Shown: positions 33,445 to 42,482, counted from the stretch's first letter. The stretch is DNA of 64,000 nt from Ornithinicoccus sp045032955 (GCF_045032955.1 NZ_JBJFZU010000015.1:1-64000), one strand, 5' to 3'. The notes: generated from the sequence alone by a model not told the origin. Numbers and translations are program-made.

Positions 33445-34200
33445 CTACGTGGTGCCCTGGGAGGCGACCTGCTGGATGGCCGCGGCGGCCGCGTCCGGGT
33501 CCAGGTAGCGCCCGCCCGGGGTGGTCGGGCGCAGGTCGGCGTCCAGCTCGTAAAGCAGCGGTATGCCGGTGGGGATGTTCAGCCCGACGATCTCGTCGTC
33601 GCCGACCCCGTCCAGGTGCTTGACCAGCGCGCGGAGGCTGTTGCCGTGCGCGGCCACCAGCACCGTGCGGCCCGCGGTCAGGTCCGGCACCACCGCGGAC
33701 TCCCAGTAGGGCAGCATCCGGGCGATGACGTCCTTGAGGCACTCGGTCCGGGGCAGGTCTGCGCCGAGGTCGGCGTACCGGGGATCGGCGGCCTGGGAGT
33801 ACTCGGCGTCGTCCTCGATGGCCGGCGGCGGGGTGTCGAACGAACGGCGCCAGAGCATGAACTGCTCCTCGCCGAACTTCTCCCGGGTCTCGGCCTTGTT
33901 CAGGCCCTGCAGCGCGCCGTAGTGCCGCTCGTTGAGCCGCCAGCTGCGGTGCACCGGGATCCAGTGCCGGTCCGCGACGTCCAGCGCCGTGTTGGCGGTG
34001 GTGATCGCCCGGCGCAGCAGGGAGGTGTGCAGCACGTCCGGCAGCAGCCCCTCGGCGAGCAGCAGCTCACCGGCCCGGCGCGCCTCCACGTGACCGGTCT
34101 CGGTGAGGTCGACGTCCACCCAGCCGGTGAACAGGTTCGCCTCGTTCCACAGGCTCTCGCCGTGGCGCAGCAGGATCAGGGTGTGTGCGGCCTCGCTCAT
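33445..34200 (-). CDS. gpmA: Phosphoglycerate mutase (2,3-bisphosphoglycerate-dependent)
   Basis: The 251-residue glycolytic enzyme interconverts 3- and 2-phosphoglycerate. Catalytic features are RHGESLWNEANLFTGW (phosphohistidine), SLLRRAITTA, RLNERHYGALQG and VAAHGNSLRAL. Length is standard. A TAGGGT box 6 nt upstream of its ATG suggests a leaderless message. ybjN ends 9 nt upstream on the same strand, so it may also be read from the mshA side. Confidence 0.95.
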   Translation of the reverse strand: MSEAAHTLILLRHGESLWNEANLFTGWVDVDLTETGHVEARRAGELLLAEGLLPDVLHTSLLRRAITTANTALDVADRHWIPVHRSWRLNERHYGALQGLNKAETREKFGEEQFMLWRRSFDTPPPAIEDDAEYSQAADPRYADLGADLPRTECLKDVIARMLPYWESAVVPDLTAGRTVLVAAHGNSLRALVKHLDGVGDDEIVGLNIPTGIPLLYELDADLRPTTPGGRYLDPDAAAAAIQQVASQGTT

Positions 34201-34212
34201 GCCACCACCCTA
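34201..34212 (-). promoter_or_regulatory. Leaderless -10 element for gpmA
   Basis: On the minus strand TAGGGT (34207-34212) stands 6 nt before the ATG at 34200; the box overlaps the end of ybjN. Confidence 0.5.
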
Positions 34213-34755
34213 CCGATCCCGGGGACCGCCCTCCTCCGGCGACCGGGCGTCCAGCGCCTCCAGCTCGGCACGGAACGCCTCCAGGTTCGCGGTGGGCTCC
34301 CCCCGGTCCAGCCGCCAGGCCCACTCCCGCCGGATCGAGGTCCAGAACCCGAGCCGCAGCAGCTCGTTGAAGGGGTCGTCGCAGCCCGCCAGCACCGCGC
34401 CCAGCAGCTCGTCCAGGGTGTCCTCGTCCAGCCCGGCCAGCGGCACCCGCCCGGTGAGGTAGACGTCGCCGCTGCCGTCCACGGCATACCCCACCCCGGG
34501 GAGGCGCAGCGAGCGGCGCAGCAGGTGCCGGTAGAACGCCTCGTGGTTCTCGTCCGGGTTCCGGATGACGAAGGCGCGCAGGTCCAGCGCCCGCTCGCCG
34601 ACGACCAGCGACAGCACGGTGCGCAGCTTGCGCTCCCCCGGCAGCGTCAGCACCGTCTCCCCGGGCCGGGTGCCCTCCTCCCAGGGCACCTCGAGCGTGT
34701 CCAGGTGCCCGCGCAGGCTGACCAGCGGGTCCACGGTCCGGCCTCCCTCACCCAT
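34210..34755 (-). CDS. YbjN domain protein
   Basis: The 181-residue cytoplasmic protein has a type III secretion chaperone-like fold seen in the YbjN family (FVIRNPDENHEAFYRHLLRR, VGYAVDGSGDVYLTGRVPL, LDELLGAVLAGCDDPFNELLRLGF). It overlaps the mshA end by 8 nt. The order mshA-ybjN-gpm matches mycobacteria (Rv0486-Rv0487-Rv0489). Molecular function unknown; it may act as a chaperone. Confidence 0.88.
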   Translation of the reverse strand: MGEGGRTVDPLVSLRGHLDTLEVPWEEGTRPGETVLTLPGERKLRTVLSLVVGERALDLRAFVIRNPDENHEAFYRHLLRRSLRLPGVGYAVDGSGDVYLTGRVPLAGLDEDTLDELLGAVLAGCDDPFNELLRLGFWTSIRREWAWRLDRGEPTANLEAFRAELEALDARSPEEGGPRDR

Positions 34756-36049
34756 GCAGCACCCCCTGCCGAGTCGCGACGGCCGCAGCGTAGACCTCGA
34801 GCAGGGCGTCGACGGTGCGCTCCCAGGAGTACTGCCCGGCGTGGGCCACCGCCCGCCGGGAGTGGTCCTCGCGCCACCCGGGCTCGGCCGCCTGCTCCAG
34901 CACGTCCGACATCGCCGCCGCCCAGTCGTCCGGGTCGTGCCCCTCGACCAGCACGCCGACGTCGCCGACAGCCAGCGGCAGGCCCCCCACCCTGGTCGCC
35001 ACCACCGGGGTCCCGCAGGCCAGCGCCTCGACCGCGACCAGCCCGAATGACTCGTTGTGCGAGGGCACCGCGACCAGGTCGGCGGCCTGCATCCAGGTCG
35101 CCAGCTCGCTGCGGGAGACCGGGGGGACGAGGCGGACCTGACCCTCCAGGCCCTCCTCGCGCACCACCCGCTGCAGCGACTCCGGCCGGGCCAGCCCGGA
35201 GCCGGAGAGCCCGCCCAGCACCGGGACCACGAGACGCCCGGCCAGCGACGGGTCGCGCCGCAGCATCCGGCCGGCAGCCCGGACCAGCACGTCCGGCGCC
35301 TTCAGCGGCTGGATACGCCCGACGAAGAGCAGGACCACCGCGTCCGCGGCCAGCCCCACCCTGGCCCGGGCCTCCGCCCGGTCCCCGGGCCGGAAGGTCT
35401 CCAGCGCCACCCCGGGCGGCACCACGTGCACGCTGCCGGGAGGGGCGGCATACAGCTCGGTCAGCTCACGCGCCTCGGCCGGGGTGTTCGCGACCAGCGC
35501 GTCCGCCCGGGCGACGACCTCCTCCTCGCCGGAGACGCGGGTCTGCGGCTCGGGGGTGTCCCCGGCGGCCAGCGCCCGGTTCTTCACCTTGGCCATGGTG
35601 TGCATCGTCTGCACCAGCGGCACGTCGAACCGGTCGGAGGCGACCCAGCCCACCTGCCCGGACAGCCAGTAGTGCGCGTGGATGACGTCGTAGTGCCCCT
35701 CCACCAGGCCCGCCACGTGCCGGGACATGTCCGCCGCGAAGGAGCACAGGTGCCCCGGCAGGGTCTCCTTGCCCAGCGCCTCCAGGGGACCGGCGGTGAC
35801 GTGGTGGACCACCACCCCCAGGCCCGGCTCCAGGTCGACGCTCTGCCGCTGGGTGGCGCTGGTGGCGCGGGTGAAGATGTCCACCTCGACCCCGCGGCGG
35901 GCGAGCCGGGTCGCGGTCTCCACCACGTAGACGTTGAGCCCGCCGGCGTCACCGGTGCCGGGACGCTCCAGCGGGGAGGTGTGCAGGGAGACCATCGCGA
36001 CCCGGCGCACGGGGCGCGCGGCAGCCGGGGTGGGACCGTCGCTGCTCAC
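34748..36049 (-). CDS. mshA: D-inositol-3-phosphate glycosyltransferase MshA
   Basis: From GTG 36049 the protein has 433 residues. This GT4 enzyme joins UDP-GlcNAc to 1L-inositol-1-phosphate in the first step of mycothiol synthesis. Signatures: GGLNVYV near the N-terminus (inositol-phosphate site), HAHYWLSGQVGW, FVGRIQPLKAPDVL and SHNESFGLVAVEALACGTPVV. A CAGACT box 6 nt before the GTG fits a degenerate leaderless promoter. The frame is open upstream to 36811 but the extra sequence is antisense to the divergent methyltransferase. Confidence 0.93.
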   Translation of the reverse strand: MSSDGPTPAAARPVRRVAMVSLHTSPLERPGTGDAGGLNVYVVETATRLARRGVEVDIFTRATSATQRQSVDLEPGLGVVVHHVTAGPLEALGKETLPGHLCSFAADMSRHVAGLVEGHYDVIHAHYWLSGQVGWVASDRFDVPLVQTMHTMAKVKNRALAAGDTPEPQTRVSGEEEVVARADALVANTPAEARELTELYAAPPGSVHVVPPGVALETFRPGDRAEARARVGLAADAVVLLFVGRIQPLKAPDVLVRAAGRMLRRDPSLAGRLVVPVLGGLSGSGLARPESLQRVVREEGLEGQVRLVPPVSRSELATWMQAADLVAVPSHNESFGLVAVEALACGTPVVATRVGGLPLAVGDVGVLVEGHDPDDWAAAMSDVLEQAAEPGWREDHSRRAVAHAGQYSWERTVDALLEVYAAAVATRQGVLHG

Positions 36050-36118
36050 CCCGCAAGTCTGGCACGGGCACCCGGTGCGGGCGAGGCGTGGTGGCGGCGA
36101 CGGCCCGGGAGCGGGCCC

Positions 36119-36130
36119 TAGGCTGGGGCG
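36119..36130 (+). promoter_or_regulatory. Leaderless -10 element
   Basis: TAGGCT (36119-36124), 6 nt, then GTG at 36131. Confidence 0.55.
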
Positions 36131-37024
36131 GTGCCCGCCCGAGCCGCCCGACCCCGCCCGGTCGGCAGCGTCACCCGCGGGACCACCCACCCCAACCGCC
36201 TGCGCCGGGTCGACCGGTGGATGGCGTATGCCCTGCGGGACGTGCTGCGGGGAGCGCCCGGTCCGCCGGTGGTGGTCGACCTCGGCTACGGGGCGTCCCC
36301 GGTGACCGTCCTGGAGCTGGCCGACCGGCTGGCCCGGGTCCGCCCGGACGTGCGGCTGGTGGGGGTGGAGATCGACGCCGACCGGGTGCGTCGCGGCCGG
36401 CTGCTGGCCGACCCGCCCCGGGTCGACTTCCTGCACGGCGGCTTCGAGGTGCCGCTCCCCGCTGGTGTGGGTGACGGCGATGGCGTAGGTGACGGTGAAG
36501 GCGCTGGAGGACGCCCCAGCGTGGTGCGCGCCTTCAACGTGCTCCGCCAGTACGACGAGGGTCAGGTCCTCCCGGCGTGGGGGCGGGTCGTCGGCCGGCT
36601 GGCCCCGGGCGGCGCGCTGGAGGAGGGCACCTGCGACGAGCTGGGCCGGCTGGCCACCTGGGTCGACGTGCGCCGGGGACCGGACGGGGAGGCGGTGCCC
36701 CGCACCCTGACCCTGTCGCTGCGGCTCGCCGGGCTGGGCCCGCCCTCGGCCGTCGCCGAGCGGCTGCCGAAGGCGCTGATCCACCGCAACGTGCCCGGTG
36801 AGCGGGTGCATACCCTCATGCGGGCGCTGGACGACGCCTGGGCACGGCAGGCACCACTGGCCGACTTCGGGGCCCGGCAGCGCTTCGTCGCCACCGCGCG
36901 GGCGCTGCGGGATCAGGGCTGGCCGGTGCGCGACGGGGCGGCCCGGTGGCGGCTGGGCGAGCTGACCGTGGACTGGGCCTGCGTCTCGCCGTCACCCGCC
37001 GGGGCGGCTCACCAGGGGCCGTAG
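36131..37024 (+). CDS. Class I SAM-dependent methyltransferase-like protein
   Basis: The 297-residue protein has an AdoMet-binding Rossmann core: VVVDLGYGASPVTVLELADRL (motif I), GVEIDADRV (motif II acid) and VRAFNVLRQY (motif IV). A Gly/Asp-rich insert (residues about 113-127) interrupts the fold and is encoded by an 18-bp tandem repeat. The C-terminal part is less typical (PKALIHRNVPGERVHTLM). The substrate is unknown. It is divergent from mshA and overlaps the convergent DUF2516 gene by 16 nt. Confidence 0.78.
   Translation: MPARAARPRPVGSVTRGTTHPNRLRRVDRWMAYALRDVLRGAPGPPVVVDLGYGASPVTVLELADRLARVRPDVRLVGVEIDADRVRRGRLLADPPRVDFLHGGFEVPLPAGVGDGDGVGDGEGAGGRPSVVRAFNVLRQYDEGQVLPAWGRVVGRLAPGGALEEGTCDELGRLATWVDVRRGPDGEAVPRTLTLSLRLAGLGPPSAVAERLPKALIHRNVPGERVHTLMRALDDAWARQAPLADFGARQRFVATARALRDQGWPVRDGAARWRLGELTVDWACVSPSPAGAAHQGP
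36467..36502 (+). repeat. Two imperfect 18-bp tandem repeats inside the methyltransferase gene
   Basis: Units at 36467-36484 and 36485-36502 differ at only a few positions and encode VGDGDG/VGDGEG. Being a multiple of three, copy-number change would keep the frame. Confidence 0.7.
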
Positions 37025-37338
37025 GGCCCCATGTGCGTGTTCGGCCCGCCCCGGCCCTGCACCGAGCGCACGGCCGGACGCACGTCCGCGAGGTAGACCC
37101 CGGCGGCGACCACGGCGACGATGTTGAACAGGTTGAACGGGCTGAACAGGAAGATGAAGCCGATGGCGGTGGCGCCACCGGTGAGCAGCAGCCAGAAGGT
37201 CTTGGTGCGCTTGCTCGCCGCGACGAAGGCGTCGGGCCGGGTGCGCGCGCAGTCGACCAGCGCCCAGACCATCATCGCGAAGAGGCCGGCGCCGATGACG
37301 ATCTGCAGCAGGTTCTGAGCCTCGTAGATGGCTGGCAT
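37009..37338 (-). CDS. DUF2516 family membrane protein
   Basis: The 109-residue protein has three hydrophobic segments (LQIVIGAGLFAMMVWALVDC, FWLLLTGGATAIGFIFLF, NLFNIVAVVAAGVYLADV) and a short Gly/Pro-rich tail. The ALVDCARTRPDAF loop and YLADVRPAV end are typical of DUF2516. Function unknown. It starts 9 nt after the dtd stop, with its own leaderless-type box. Confidence 0.85.
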   Translation of the reverse strand: MPAIYEAQNLLQIVIGAGLFAMMVWALVDCARTRPDAFVAASKRTKTFWLLLTGGATAIGFIFLFSPFNLFNIVAVVAAGVYLADVRPAVRSVQGRGGPNTHMGPYGPW

Positions 37339-37350
37339 GCACCCAGTTTA
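37339..37350 (-). promoter_or_regulatory. Leaderless -10 element for the DUF2516 gene
   Basis: On the minus strand TAAACT (37345-37350), 6 nt, then ATG at 37338. Confidence 0.6.
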
Positions 37351-37782
37351 GGCGGTCCGGCTGTCGACGATGACGGTGAAGGGGCCGTCGTTGACCATCT
37401 CGACCTCCATCGCGGCTCCGAACCGGCCGGTGGCGACCTCGATCCCCCGGTCGCGCAGGTCCTGCACCACGGCGTCCACCAGCGGCTCGGCGACGGGCCC
37501 GGGGGCGGCCGCGCCCCAGGACGGCCGGCGCCCCTTGGTGGTGCTGCCGTAGAGGGTGAACTGGCTGACCACCAGCACCGGCGCACCGGTCTCGGCGACC
37601 CCGCGCTCGTCCCGCAGGATCCGCAGCTCGGCGATCTTGCGGGCCACCGTCGCCACGTCCTCGGGGCCGTCCTCGTGGGTGGCCGCGACCAGCGCCAGAA
37701 TCCCCGGCGCGCCGATCCGGCCGACCACCTCGCCGTCGACCCGGACCTCGGCGCGGGTGACCCGCTGCAGCACCGCCCTCAC
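37348..37782 (-). CDS. dtd: D-aminoacyl-tRNA deacylase
   Basis: The 144-residue homodimeric enzyme removes D-amino acids (and Gly) from mischarged tRNAs. It has the SQFTLYG motif with the active-site Thr region and the C-terminal NDGPFT(V)ivd signature (MVNDGPFTVIVDS, the Gly-cisPro-type gate being elsewhere). The GTG start at 37782 overlaps the stop of the asparaginase gene (GTGA). Confidence 0.93.
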   Translation of the reverse strand: MRAVLQRVTRAEVRVDGEVVGRIGAPGILALVAATHEDGPEDVATVARKIAELRILRDERGVAETGAPVLVVSQFTLYGSTTKGRRPSWGAAAPGPVAEPLVDAVVQDLRDRGIEVATGRFGAAMEVEMVNDGPFTVIVDSRTA

Positions 37783-38795
37783 GGTGCGCCGGGGTCGACC
37801 AGGGCCCGGACCGCGCCGACCGGCTCGCCGTGCCCGCGCACCACGGCGCGGGCGTCCAGGGCGTCCAGCACCCGGGCGATCTCGGGGTTGGCCACCCCCA
37901 CCCCGGCGCCCCGGAGCACGGCGGTCGCCACCACCACCCTGGCCCGGTCCCCGCCGTCGGTGATCTTGACGCTGAGGCCGCGGCCGTCGGCCAGGCCCAC
38001 GGCATACACCGACTCCGCCCCGTCCTTGGCGATCAGCCCGGGCACGGCGGTGACCAGCTCGGTGACGTCCCTCCCTGTGCCACCCAGGTGGCGCGGGTGC
38101 GCGCGCATCGCGTCCGCGACCCGACCCGCGTCGGTGCCCGGGTCCGCCGCCGCCACGGCACCGAAGGCGCGGGCGAGCCCCACCGAGGAGACCGCCAGGG
38201 CCGGGGCCCCGCAGCCGTCGACGGTGGTGGCGGCGACGCTCTCCCCGGTCAGCTCTTCGACCACCTCCACCACCAGCCGCTGCAACGGGTGGCCCGGGTC
38301 ACGGTAGGTCGCCGTGTCCCACCCGGCGGCCACGCAGGCGGCCAGCATCCCGGCGTGTTTGCCGGAGCAGTTCTGCGCCACCGACGTGGGGGTGTGCCCG
38401 TCCCGCAGCCACGAGGAGCGCTCCCCCTGGTCGTAGGGCAGGTCCGGGGTGTTCTGCAGCGCGGACTCGTCCAGCCCCACCGAGGCGAGGATCGCCCGCG
38501 CGCCGTCCAGGTGCAGCCGCTCCCCGGAGTGGCTGGCGCAGGCGAGCGCCAGCAGCTCCCCCTCCAGCGGGGCACCGGCCCGCAGCATGGCCAGGGCCTG
38601 CAGCGGCTTCAACGAGGAGCGCGGCAGGATCGGGGCGTCCACCGGGCCGATCCCCAGGCTCACGGTGCCGTGCGGGTCGGTCAGCGCGACCACCCCGTGG
38701 TGCACGGACTCGACGAGACCGTTGCGCACCACCTCGGCGACGACGGGCGCGTGCCCGAGGGGGGATCCGGAGCTCAGCAGGGAGGTCGTAGCCAT
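37779..38795 (-). CDS. Type II-like asparaginase
   Basis: The 338-residue protein matches the thermolabile asparaginase family of Rhizobium type (pfam06089): VVRNGLVESVHHGVVALTD, RSSLKPLQALAML, CASHSGERLH, QNCSGKHAGMLAAC and DGCGAPALAVS, the last two holding the conserved Ser/Cys-Lys catalytic set. It hydrolyses asparagine to aspartate. No signal peptide is visible, so it is cytoplasmic. A CAGGAT box 6 nt before the ATG suggests leaderless transcription of the asparaginase-dtd pair. Confidence 0.88.
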   Translation of the reverse strand: MATTSLLSSGSPLGHAPVVAEVVRNGLVESVHHGVVALTDPHGTVSLGIGPVDAPILPRSSLKPLQALAMLRAGAPLEGELLALACASHSGERLHLDGARAILASVGLDESALQNTPDLPYDQGERSSWLRDGHTPTSVAQNCSGKHAGMLAACVAAGWDTATYRDPGHPLQRLVVEVVEELTGESVAATTVDGCGAPALAVSSVGLARAFGAVAAADPGTDAGRVADAMRAHPRHLGGTGRDVTELVTAVPGLIAKDGAESVYAVGLADGRGLSVKITDGGDRARVVVATAVLRGAGVGVANPEIARVLDALDARAVVRGHGEPVGAVRALVDPGAP

Positions 38796-38830
38796 GGGCC
38801 GATCCTGCCAGCCGGAGCGCCCGGTGGGCC

Positions 38831-39847
38831 TCAGGGGGCGACGACGGCCGTCTGCGCCGCCGACGTCTCCCCGGCCAGCAGGGTGGCGCCCAGGTCCAGG
38901 TTGCGCTTGACCAGGGCGAGCGCGATCGGCCCGTCCTCGGCGTGCCGGGCGACGGTGGTCAGCATCCCGACCGCCCGACCGCCCTCGACCGGGGTCAGCT
39001 CGGCGCCCGGCTCGGGGATCACGTGGCCGGACCCGTCCAGGTGCAGGAAGACCAGCCGACGGGGCGGACGTCCCAGGTTCTTGACCCGGGCCACCGTCTC
39101 CTGCCCGCGGTAGCAGCCCTTGTGCAGGTGCACGGCGGTGCGCAGCCAGTCCAGCTCGTGCGGGATGGTCCGGTGGTCGGTGTCCACGCCGGCCCGCGGG
39201 CGCCAGGCCTCGACCCGCAGCGCCTCCGCGGCCCAGGTCCCGGCCAGCGGTCGCTCGCCGACGGTGGCCGCCAGCTCGCCACGGGGCACCAGCAGCTCGC
39301 GCCAGGCGCGACCGGTGGCCGGGTGGTCGTCGGCCTCGGGGCCGTAGCAGAAGGTGTCGCCCACCGGCCCCGGCCACGGGTCGACCCAGGCCAGCGGCTC
39401 CCCCTCGGCGGCCTCGCGCGCCATCGGCTCGCCGAGGACGGCATACCGGTCGCTCACGTCCTCCACCTCGACCCGCAGCATGAAGCGCATCGACTCCAGC
39501 CAGCCGGTGACCGCGCCGGCCGCTCCCGGCTCGGTGGTCAGCCAGGTGGTCGTCCCGTCGTCGACGAGGTGCAGCGCGTGCTCGATGTGGCCCTTGGGCG
39601 TGAGCAGCAGCGTCTCCACCGAGGTGCGCGGGGGCAGGTCGGTGAGCTGCTGGGTGGTCAGCGAGTGCAGCCAGCTGAGCCGGTCCGGTCCGGTGACCGT
39701 GACCACGCCCCGGTGCGAGAGGTCGACCACCGCCAGCCCCTCGGCCAGCAGTCGCTGCTCACGGTTCGGGTTGCCGTAGTGGGCGGCGACGCCGGCGTCG
39801 ACGCCGGTGCCCTCGACCGCTCCGTGGCGCTGCAGCAGGATGCTCAT
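38831..39847 (-). CDS. ygfZ: YgfZ/GcvT-like folate-binding protein
   Basis: The 338-residue protein resembles the T-protein of glycine cleavage but carries the YgfZ signature KGCYRGQETVARVKN, whose Cys is needed for Fe-S cluster work. Folate contacts are expected around LSHRGVVTVTGPDRLSWLH. YgfZ helps assemble or repair certain Fe-S enzymes such as MiaB. It is divergent from the LCP gene. Confidence 0.9.
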   Translation of the reverse strand: MSILLQRHGAVEGTGVDAGVAAHYGNPNREQRLLAEGLAVVDLSHRGVVTVTGPDRLSWLHSLTTQQLTDLPPRTSVETLLLTPKGHIEHALHLVDDGTTTWLTTEPGAAGAVTGWLESMRFMLRVEVEDVSDRYAVLGEPMAREAAEGEPLAWVDPWPGPVGDTFCYGPEADDHPATGRAWRELLVPRGELAATVGERPLAGTWAAEALRVEAWRPRAGVDTDHRTIPHELDWLRTAVHLHKGCYRGQETVARVKNLGRPPRRLVFLHLDGSGHVIPEPGAELTPVEGGRAVGMLTTVARHAEDGPIALALVKRNLDLGATLLAGETSAAQTAVVAP

Positions 39848-39931
39848 CCGTGACTCGTCTCCTCGGGGTGGGGCACAGGTGGGTGGACACCCACGCTAGC
39901 CGTCGTCCAGGGGACTCCCTGGTGGCGGTCG

Positions 39932-39944
39932 TAGGATGGAACAC
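39932..39944 (+). promoter_or_regulatory. Leaderless -10 element for the LCP gene
   Basis: TAGGAT (39932-39937), 7 nt, then ATG 39945. The earlier in-frame ATG at 39936 overlaps this box, which argues for 39945 as the start. Confidence 0.6.
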
Positions 39945-41156
39945 ATGGGGTATGAGGAGTCTTCCCGCGCGACCGGAACCAGCCGCCGCGGGTCGCGCCG
40001 GGAGAGACGACGGGAACGACGTCCGCTGCGCATGCTGGTGGTCGGTATCGGCGTGCTCGCGCTGGTGGGGGTGATCGCGCTCGGCGGGTATGCCTTCTAC
40101 CTGCAGCGCACGGTCGAGAACAACCTCGAGCGGGAGGACCTCAACGCCACCCAGGACTCGGTGGTCACCATCTCGCCCGACACCTTCGGCGGCACCCAGC
40201 CCGGTGACGACGACTCCACCGACGACGACATCGACGACTCCGGCCTGGAGGGCGACGGCGACATCGACGAGGACGCGCCGCCGATCGTCGGCGAGGACGG
40301 GCAGCCGATCGAGGTCACCCAGAGCGAGTTCTCGGCGACCACCCCGGCCCGCCCCGAGAGCAGCGGTGAGGCGATGAACTTCCTCATCGTCGGCACCGAC
40401 AGCCGGGACCTGTCCCAGGAGCGCGGCCGCTCCGACGTCATCGTGCTGATGCACATCAGCGACGAGCGGGACCGGGTCGACCTGATCCACTTCCCGCGCG
40501 ACCTGTTCGTCCCGATCCCCGGCACCGGCGGCTCCTCCAAGATCAACGCGGCCTATTCCTACGGCGGCGCCCCGCTGCTGGTGCAGACGCTGCAGCCGCT
40601 GATCGACGTGCCGATCGACCACGTGGTCCTGGTCAACTTCGAGAGCTTCCGCGCGATGACCGACGCGGTCGGCGGGGTGGACGTCCAGGTGGCCGAGGCC
40701 TCCCCCGGCTTCCCGCAGGGCGTCATGCACATGGACGGTGACACCGGGCTGGAGTTCGTCCGGGAGCGGTATGCCCTGTCCCAGGGGGACATCTCCCGCG
40801 GGCAGCGTCAGCAGGCGTTCATCAAGGGCCTCATGCAGAAGGCGCTGAGCTCGGAGACGCTGACCAACCCGGCGCGGGTGGCGCGCTTCGTGGACGCCGC
40901 GACCACCAACCTCACCGTGGACGCCGACCTCGAGGTGAGCCGGATGCGCGACCTCGGGTTCGCCATGCGCAGCGTGCGCGGCGACGACATCCACTTCGAG
41001 ACGGCGCCGTGGACGGGGATCTCCGACCACCCGGTGGCGGGCTCGATCGTGCTGCTGGCCGACGACCAGATGGACAGCCTGTCCACCCACCTGCGCGAGG
41101 ACACGATGGAGTCCTACGTCGACGAGGTCTCCCCCCGGCAGGGCTTCGGCGGCTGA
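39945..41156 (+). CDS. LytR-CpsA-Psr (LCP) family cell-wall transferase
   Basis: The 403-residue protein has an Arg-rich cytoplasmic N-terminus, one transmembrane helix (MLVVGIGVLALVGVIALGGYAF) and an acidic, disordered linker (residues about 84-108). The extracellular LCP domain has NFLIVGTDSRD, RSDVIVLMHI, FPRDLFVPIPG and INAAYSYGG, with the Asp/Arg residues that bind the prenyl pyrophosphate. LCP enzymes attach anionic glycopolymers to peptidoglycan. Monocistronic, leaderless-type promoter. Confidence 0.92.
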   Translation: MGYEESSRATGTSRRGSRRERRRERRPLRMLVVGIGVLALVGVIALGGYAFYLQRTVENNLEREDLNATQDSVVTISPDTFGGTQPGDDDSTDDDIDDSGLEGDGDIDEDAPPIVGEDGQPIEVTQSEFSATTPARPESSGEAMNFLIVGTDSRDLSQERGRSDVIVLMHISDERDRVDLIHFPRDLFVPIPGTGGSSKINAAYSYGGAPLLVQTLQPLIDVPIDHVVLVNFESFRAMTDAVGGVDVQVAEASPGFPQGVMHMDGDTGLEFVRERYALSQGDISRGQRQQAFIKGLMQKALSSETLTNPARVARFVDAATTNLTVDADLEVSRMRDLGFAMRSVRGDDIHFETAPWTGISDHPVAGSIVLLADDQMDSLSTHLREDTMESYVDEVSPRQGFGG

Positions 41157-41166
41157 GCCCGGCGCA

Positions 41167-41178
41167 TACCATGGGGGC
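41167..41178 (+). promoter_or_regulatory. Leaderless -10 element
   Basis: TACCAT (41167-41172), 6 nt, then GTG 41179. The box overlaps GCATACC, a near copy of the dispersed octamer. Confidence 0.5.
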
Positions 41179-41673
41179 GTGCCCATCGAGATCGACCCCA
41201 CCATGCACCCCGACTGCGCCCCCCTGGCCTGGATGATCGGATCCTGGGCCGGCGCCGGCGTCGTCGGCTACCCCTCCATCGAGTCCCGGAACTTCGGGCA
41301 GGAGGTCGAGGTGACCCACGACGGGCGCCCCTTCCTGATGTGGACCTCCCGCAGCTGGCTGCTCGATGAGCAGGGCAACCAGGAGAGCCCGTCGGCGGTC
41401 GAGACCGGCTTCTGGCGCCCCCAGCCGGGTGGTGAGGTCGAGCTGCTGCTCGCGCACCCCACCGGCATCGTCGAGCTGTACTACGGCAGCACCGAGCCGG
41501 CCCGGGCGGAGGTCCGCACCGACGGGGTCATCCGCAGCCCGCACGCCAAGGAGTACGGCGCCGCGCACCGGATGTACGGCTACGTCAACGGCAACATGAT
41601 GTGGGTGATGGACATGGCCGCCACCGGCCACGAGATGACCTCGCACGTCTCCGCCGAGCTCCGGCGCGTCTGA
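41179..41673 (+). CDS. Nitrobindin-like (FABP/heme-binding beta-barrel) protein
   Basis: The 164-residue cytoplasmic protein fits the nitrobindin family: GSWAGAGVVGYP at the start of the barrel, FLMWTSRSWLLDEQG, GFWRPQPGGEVELLLAHPTGIVELYYG and a C-terminal TGHEMTSHVSAELRR, whose His would be a heme-ligand candidate. Family members bind ferric heme and scavenge NO or peroxynitrite. The actinobacterial neighbourhood (ygfZ, nitrobindin, glnR, mshD) resembles Rv0811c-Rv0819. Confidence 0.88.
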   Translation: MPIEIDPTMHPDCAPLAWMIGSWAGAGVVGYPSIESRNFGQEVEVTHDGRPFLMWTSRSWLLDEQGNQESPSAVETGFWRPQPGGEVELLLAHPTGIVELYYGSTEPARAEVRTDGVIRSPHAKEYGAAHRMYGYVNGNMMWVMDMAATGHEMTSHVSAELRRV

Positions 41674-41681
41674 GGGCAGCC

Positions 41682-42482
41682 TCAGCCGGTGAGCGACATC
41701 GGCAGGAAGACCATCCCCACCAGGTAGGGCACCACGCCTACGATCAGCACCGATGACACCCCCACCACCAGGCGGGGCCGGGCGTGGCTCACCGTCGGCA
41801 GCCCGCCCAGCACCGCGCGCAGGGCCTGGCTGAGCGCCGCGGCCGCCACCCCCACCAGCAGCCAGGTCGTCGGACTGCCGTGCAGCCACACCCCGACCGC
41901 GACCCCCGCCGCGCCGCCGCCGGCCATCGCCAGCGCCACCAGCCACGGCCGCAGCGCGCGCCACCGGCCCAGCAGGTCGGTGAACGCGGAGGCCGCCGCC
42001 CCGGCCAGGGCACCCAGCAGCAGGGCGATCCCCTCGGCCGTGTGGCTGCCCGGCAGCATCAGCACCCCTGAGCCCACCATGGTCAGGCCGAGCACCACCG
42101 AGCTGACCGACTGCACCACCCGCGGACGGCCGTCACGGCGCAGGATCTGGTGGACGAAGGCGGCGATCATCGCCAGGGCCAGTGCAGCGGGCACCCACCC
42201 GAGCCAGGGCTCCTCCTCCTGCACGGCGACGGCGCCGACCAGCACCAGGCCACCGACCAGGACGACGGTGAGCGTCCCGCGCGGCGAGGGCAGCCCGAAG
42301 GTCCCCGCCCAGCCCCAGGCCACCACCACGGCGCAGGCCGCCAGCCCGACCGCCAGCATCAGCGGCCCGGAGACCGCCGCCACCGCCAGGATGACGGTGA
42401 CCACGCCCACCACCGCCGCCAGCGGCACGGAGGCGCGCGAGATGTGGTCCTGGACCCGCTCCACCTCGCCCGTCTGCACCAT
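41682..42482 (-). CDS. Multipass membrane protein of unknown function
   Basis: From ATG 42482 the protein has 266 residues and about eight hydrophobic segments (AAVVGVVTVILAVAAVSGPLML, LMLAVGLAACAVVVAWGWA, LTVVLVGGLVLVGAVAV and others to the C-terminus). It starts divergently from glnR with a CAAGAT box 6 nt before the ATG. The frame is open upstream but that part lies antisense to glnR. I do not recognise a family. Confidence 0.7.
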   Translation of the reverse strand: MVQTGEVERVQDHISRASVPLAAVVGVVTVILAVAAVSGPLMLAVGLAACAVVVAWGWAGTFGLPSPRGTLTVVLVGGLVLVGAVAVQEEEPWLGWVPAALALAMIAAFVHQILRRDGRPRVVQSVSSVVLGLTMVGSGVLMLPGSHTAEGIALLLGALAGAAASAFTDLLGRWRALRPWLVALAMAGGGAAGVAVGVWLHGSPTTWLLVGVAAAALSQALRAVLGGLPTVSHARPRLVVGVSSVLIVGVVPYLVGMVFLPMSLTG